In this document: one piece after another, positions 60,914 to 64,000 of the stretch
How the letters are laid out: the number at the start of each line of letters is the position of its first letter
Numbering within the stretch: the first letter of the stretch is position 1
Assembly: GCA_963775315.1 (NCBI GenBank)
Contig: CAVZIN010000007.1
Coordinates: 1,612,001-1,676,000 of the forward strand
Source of the DNA: CAWGHZ01 sp963775315
GTDB lineage: Bacteria > Pseudomonadota > Alphaproteobacteria > MPNO01 > DASWLB01
Length of the DNA stretch: 64,000 nucleotides
Direction: 5' to 3'
Notes under the pieces: generated by a model
Databases searched by the model: none
Told to the model about the DNA's origin: nothing
What the model saw: the letters and a program-made list of their open reading frames with translations, nothing else
Translations under genes and position numbers: made by a program

Positions 60914-62125
60914 ATGAATTACGACAAGTTCTTTGCCGATGCGCTGGCCGGCCTCCGCCGCGAGGGGCGCTACCGCGTGTTCGCCGATCTGGAACGCAAG
61001 GCGGGCGCCTTCCCGGCGGCCAAAAACCACGCCGGCGACGCCGTGCGCGAGGTGACGGTGTGGTGCTCCAACGACTATCTCGGCATGGGCCAGCACCCCG
61101 AGGTGCGCGCCGCCATGATCCGCGCGATCGAGGACTCGGGCGCGGGCGCCGGCGGGACGCGCAACATCTCGGGCACCAACCATTGCCACGTAATGCTGGA
61201 GGCGGAACTCGCCGACCTGCACGGCAAGGAGGCGGCGCTCCTGTTCACCTCCGGCTACGTCGCGAACGAGGGCGCCCTCAACACTCTGGCGGCGAAGCTG
61301 CCCGGCTGCGTCATCCTGTCGGACCAGCTCAACCACGCCTCGATGATCGACGGCATCCGCAATTCGCGGGCGGAGAAGCTGATCTTCCGCCATAACGACG
61401 CGGCCCATCTCGACCAGCTCCTGTCCGGGCTCGACCGCGACCGGCCGAAGATCGTGGCGTTCGAATCGGTCTATTCGATGGACGGCGACATCGCCCCCAT
61501 CGCCGAGCTCTGCGACGTCGCCGATCGCCACAACGCCATCACCTATCTGGACGAGGTGCACGCGGTCGGCATGTACGGGACGCGCGGCGCCGGCGTCGCC
61601 GAGCGCGACGGGGTGATGGACCGGCTGACCATCATCCAGGGCACGCTCGCCAAGGCGTTCGGCGTGGTCGGCGGCTATATCGCGGCCTCCGCGGACCTCG
61701 TGGATTTCGTCCGTTCCTTCGCCAACGGCTTCATCTTCACCACCGCCCTGCCGCCGGCGATCGCCGCCGGCGCGCTGGCGAGCGTCCGCCACCTCAAGGT
61801 CAACAACGACGTCCGCATCCGCCATCAGGAACGGGCGGCGACGCTGAAGCGCCGGTTCCGTGAGGCGGGGCTGCCGGTCATGCCGTCGGTCTCGCACATC
61901 GTGCCGGTGATGGTCGGCGACGCCGCGCTCTGCAAGCTGCTCTCCGACGAGCTGATGGACGAGTTCGCGATCTACGTGCAGCCGATCAACTACCCGACCG
62001 TGCCGCGCGGCGCCGAGCGGCTGCGCTTCACCCCGACGCCGTTCCACACCGACGCGGACATGGACCGGCTGGTCGACGCGCTGACCGAGGTCTGGGCCCG
62101 CCACCGCCTCGAGTTCGCGGCCTGA
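60914..62125 (+). CDS. hemA: 5-aminolevulinate synthase (Shemin pathway)
   Basis: A 403-residue PLP enzyme that condenses glycine and succinyl-CoA to 5-aminolevulinate, the first step of heme synthesis in alphaproteobacteria. The ATG at 60914 gives NYDKFFADALAGLRREGRYRVF. Features are WCSNDYLGMGQHP (50-62), GAGGTRNISGTNHCH (79-93), DEVHAVG (213-219) and the Schiff-base lysine K247 in GTLAKAFGVVGGY. An upstream GTG at 60905 is possible. The REP-like element before it is the only notable upstream feature; no operator was seen. Confidence 0.95.
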   Translation: MNYDKFFADALAGLRREGRYRVFADLERKAGAFPAAKNHAGDAVREVTVWCSNDYLGMGQHPEVRAAMIRAIEDSGAGAGGTRNISGTNHCHVMLEAELADLHGKEAALLFTSGYVANEGALNTLAAKLPGCVILSDQLNHASMIDGIRNSRAEKLIFRHNDAAHLDQLLSGLDRDRPKIVAFESVYSMDGDIAPIAELCDVADRHNAITYLDEVHAVGMYGTRGAGVAERDGVMDRLTIIQGTLAKAFGVVGGYIAASADLVDFVRSFANGFIFTTALPPAIAAGALASVRHLKVNNDVRIRHQERAATLKRRFREAGLPVMPSVSHIVPVMVGDAALCKLLSDELMDEFAIYVQPINYPTVPRGAERLRFTPTPFHTDADMDRLVDALTEVWARHRLEFAA

Positions 62126-62136
62126 TCCAAGGCTTG

Positions 62137-62257
62137 CCACCCCGGACGGCGCGAAGCGCCGAGCCGGGGCCCATCTCGCGGCGCCCATCTCGCGGCGCCA
62201 TGCCAAATCGAAGACGCGTCCCGGCTTGCGCCGCCGACGCGGCTTCGCCGGGATGAC
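62137..62257. repeat. Inverted pair of REP-like elements after hemA
   Basis: Elements at 62137-62175 and 62213-62257 face each other, with the CCGGGRCCCATC-like or GTCCCGG core of the family at 1643-1753. Between them CCCATCTCGCGGCGC is repeated in tandem. It follows hemA, where it may serve as a transcript-end structure. Confidence 0.55.
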
Positions 62258-62326
62258 GAGCGGAGGAAGCCTGCCGTCGTCGCGTTCGCCTGCTAATATC
62301 GCTCCCGCAACACGAGGGAGCGTCCC

Positions 62327-63346
62327 ATGCCGCACATCGTCGACGTCCACACCCATTTCGGCCTGGCGGGCGTCGCGCCCAAGCTCGGCATCGACCCGAA
62401 ATTCCTCAACCCGGTGAAGGTCGGCCGCAACACGGTCACCAGCTATCGCGGCCTCCCTGCGGTCGGCTATGCCGAGATGGGCGAGTTCGACACGCACATG
62501 GAAGTGAACGCGAAGGCGGGCGTCACCAGGCGGCTGCTGTCCACCGGCTTCACCGCCGAGACGCTGAGCCACGAGACGTCGAAGCCGTCGCGCGAGATCT
62601 GCGCCGTGGTGAACGACGAGATGGCCGCGGTGGTCGCCCGCGCGCCAGACCGGCTGTGGGGCATCGGCATCGTCAACCCGCTCGACGCCGACAACGTCGT
62701 TGAGGCCGAGCGCTGCCTCGGCCCGCTCGGCTTCAAGGGGCTCTGCGCGGCGACGAGCTGGCACGACCGGTTCCTTGACAATCCGGAAGCCTACCCGTTC
62801 TGGGAATGGGCCGAGGGCAGCAAGGCGCCGATCTTCCTGCACCCGCCGCGCGTCCCGATCGGCCACGCGACCCAGATGGGCCAGTACAAGCTGGACGAGC
62901 TGGTGGGCCGCCCGTTCGACACCGCCATGTGCCTTGCCCGCATGATCCTCTCCGGCCTGTTCGACCGGTTCCCGCGGTTGCAGATCGTCGTCGCCCACAT
63001 GGGCGGCGGGCTGCTGCCGGTGATGGGCCGGCTCGATTTCGGCTGGCGGCTCGGCTCCGAGGGCATGCCGGAGGACGCCAAGATCAAGTGCAAGGAGCCG
63101 CCGTCGAGCTACCTGCGGAAGCACCTCTATGTCGACACGATGGGGTTCTGGGCGCCGCACGTGAAGGAGGCGCTGGACGTGTTCGGCCCCGACCGGGTGA
63201 TGTTCGGCACCGACTACGGCCCCGTGCCGCTCGACCCGCGCGAGCACATCGACATCGTGAAATCGATGGCGCTGTCGCCGGCCGACGAGGAGAAGGTGTT
63301 CTGGAAGAACGCCGACGGCTACTTCCACCTGGGGCTCGCGGCATAG
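62327..63346 (+). CDS. Amidohydrolase (ACMSD/gamma-resorcylate decarboxylase-like), copy 1
   Basis: A 339-residue metal-dependent barrel of the amidohydrolase 2 type. Metal ligands are the HxH of DVHTHFG (about 8), the His of IFLHPPR, the His of VVAHMGGGL and the Asp of FGTDYG (about 293). Members decarboxylate or hydrolyse aromatic and related acids. The ATG at 62327 follows GAGGGAGC. Copy 2 starts 147 bases downstream and has the same opening MPHI(V/I)D. Substrate unknown. Confidence 0.88.
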   Translation: MPHIVDVHTHFGLAGVAPKLGIDPKFLNPVKVGRNTVTSYRGLPAVGYAEMGEFDTHMEVNAKAGVTRRLLSTGFTAETLSHETSKPSREICAVVNDEMAAVVARAPDRLWGIGIVNPLDADNVVEAERCLGPLGFKGLCAATSWHDRFLDNPEAYPFWEWAEGSKAPIFLHPPRVPIGHATQMGQYKLDELVGRPFDTAMCLARMILSGLFDRFPRLQIVVAHMGGGLLPVMGRLDFGWRLGSEGMPEDAKIKCKEPPSSYLRKHLYVDTMGFWAPHVKEALDVFGPDRVMFGTDYGPVPLDPREHIDIVKSMALSPADEEKVFWKNADGYFHLGLAA

Positions 63347-63402
63347 TCCCCGGGGCGGGTCGGGGACCTGCCCCTACTGTCCGCCCGGTAACTCGCGCGT
63401 GG

Positions 63403-63420
63403 GGCCGGTCCCGACCGGCC
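63403..63420 (+). terminator. Hairpin after the first amidohydrolase gene
   Basis: GGCCGGT (63403-63409) pairs with ACCGGCC (63414-63420) around CCCG and is followed by TTCT. It is a possible intrinsic terminator between the two amidohydrolase genes, although the U-run is short. Confidence 0.4.
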
Positions 63421-63492
63421 TTCTCGTCGCCCTACCCGTCGCGCCATCGGCCGGTGTAGGATTCGGCCCAACGAGAACCCGGGGAAACGTCC

Positions 63493-64000
63493 ATGCCGCA
63501 CATCATCGACATCCACACCCACTGCTCGCCGCCGCCGAAGGGCGACCCGCTGGGCGTCGCCCACGCGATGCGCGGCAAGATGGTGGGCAAGAACCTCTAT
63601 TCCGATTACGGCGGCATCCCGATGATCGCCTACTGGCCGCTGCAGGATTTCGCCGCGCAGCAGGAGGCGAGCCACAAGGCCGGCATCGACTTCCGCCTGA
63701 TGTCGAACCCGTTCTCGTCGGAAGTCCTGACCAACGTGTCGGCGAAGCCGGCGGGCGATGTGGTGAAGCACTGCAACGACGAGATCGCCGCGCTGGTCGA
63801 CGGGGTGAAGGACGCGGCCGGGCTCGCCACGGTCAACCCGCTCGATGCCGGCCAGATCGCCGAGGCCGAGCGCTGCCTGAAGGCGGGCTTCAAGGGGCTG
63901 CAGATCGTCACCTCCTGGCACGGCCGCTATCTCGACACCGAGGAGGCCTACCCGTTCTGGGAATGGGTCGAGGGCAACGACGTGCCGATCTTCCTGCACC
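63493..64000 (+). CDS. Amidohydrolase, copy 2 (3' part beyond window)
   Basis: The visible part starts at ATG 63493 behind CGGGGAAACG and runs off the right edge with 169 residues. It opens MPHIIDIHTHCSPPPKGDP with the HxH metal pair and has GLATVNPLDAGQIAEAERCLKAGFKGLQIVTSWHGR, matching copy 1 in the segment GIGIVNPLDADNVVEAERCLGPLGFKGL. Copy 2 is diverged in its N-terminal 60 residues, so the pair is an old tandem duplication and the substrates may differ. Confidence 0.87.
   Translation, partial: MPHIIDIHTHCSPPPKGDPLGVAHAMRGKMVGKNLYSDYGGIPMIAYWPLQDFAAQQEASHKAGIDFRLMSNPFSSEVLTNVSAKPAGDVVKHCNDEIAALVDGVKDAAGLATVNPLDAGQIAEAERCLKAGFKGLQIVTSWHGRYLDTEEAYPFWEWVEGNDVPIFLH

Overview
The window is GC-rich, densely packed chromosomal DNA that looks like a free-living member of the Alphaproteobacteria, perhaps near the Rhodospirillales. 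The evidence is a Shemin-type 5-aminolevulinate synthase, FliX with CtrA-type TTAA-N7-TTAA boxes, a DksA that has lost three of its four zinc cysteines, a DUF2336-like protein, a hopanoid pathway and an alphaproteobacterial-type Fur box. I see no tRNA, rRNA, CRISPR array or prophage. The only mobile element is one IS5-family insertion. The largest space between genes is about 250 bases, so no stretch over 300 bases lacks a gene.

Layout. 1-4.1 kb (minus): a TPP-riboswitch-controlled thiO-thiS-thiG-thiE operon with a UbiD-family decarboxylase gene at its 3' end. 4.1-6.1 kb: a secreted protein of unknown function and a DUF2336-like protein. 6.1-10.8 kb (plus): a complete branched-chain-amino-acid-type (Liv) ABC transporter. 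10.9-12.9 kb (minus): a TauE-like permease and an M24-fold protein with altered metal ligands. 13.0-18.2 kb: hopanoid genes hpnD, shc, hpnG (plus) and hpnH (minus). 18.4-23.6 kb: an esterase-like hydrolase, then SDR, enoyl-CoA hydratase, acyl-CoA dehydrogenase and a MetE-like protein. 23.6-25.6 kb: hpnB and hpnC. 25.6-30.3 kb (minus): a second complete Liv-type transporter with a Tat-exported binding protein. 30.4-31.8 kb (minus): two MlaC/HpnM-like lipid-binding proteins.

32-38.8 kb is a catabolic block: VOC protein, UbiD decarboxylase, alpha/beta hydrolase, flavin-dependent LLM oxidoreductase and two tandem MFS carriers, the first with a one-base frameshift. 38.8-41.4 kb: a TadG-like von Willebrand protein and an orphan PotA/FbpC-type ATPase. 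41.5-42.4 kb: the IS5-family element, sitting on the stop codon of a SnoaL-like gene. 42.4-46.7 kb: two SnoaL-like proteins, a hydantoinase-B-like protein and ChrA. 46.8-51.6 kb (minus): an FtrABCD-type ferrous-iron uptake operon extended by hemP and an OprB-like porin, with a Fur-box candidate between its -35 and -10 elements. 51.8-64 kb: a second LLM oxidoreductase, dksA, fliX and a divergent receiver protein, a molybdenum-cofactor group (ModE-like, mobA, fdhD, moaA), a PAS histidine kinase, a class III aminotransferase, hemA and two tandem amidohydrolases, the last cut by the window edge.

How it fits together. Hopanoid synthesis is nearly complete (hpnB, C, D, shc, G, H), but hpnE, usually between hpnD and shc, is not in the window. 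The two Liv transporters have the same design: a binding-protein gene followed directly by a strong GC hairpin and then the membrane and ATPase genes. Two UbiD proteins, two LLM oxidoreductases, two amidohydrolases, two SnoaL-like proteins and a CoA-dependent oxidation operon suggest an organism that scavenges many small organic acids. The spaces between genes carry three families of palindromic repeats.
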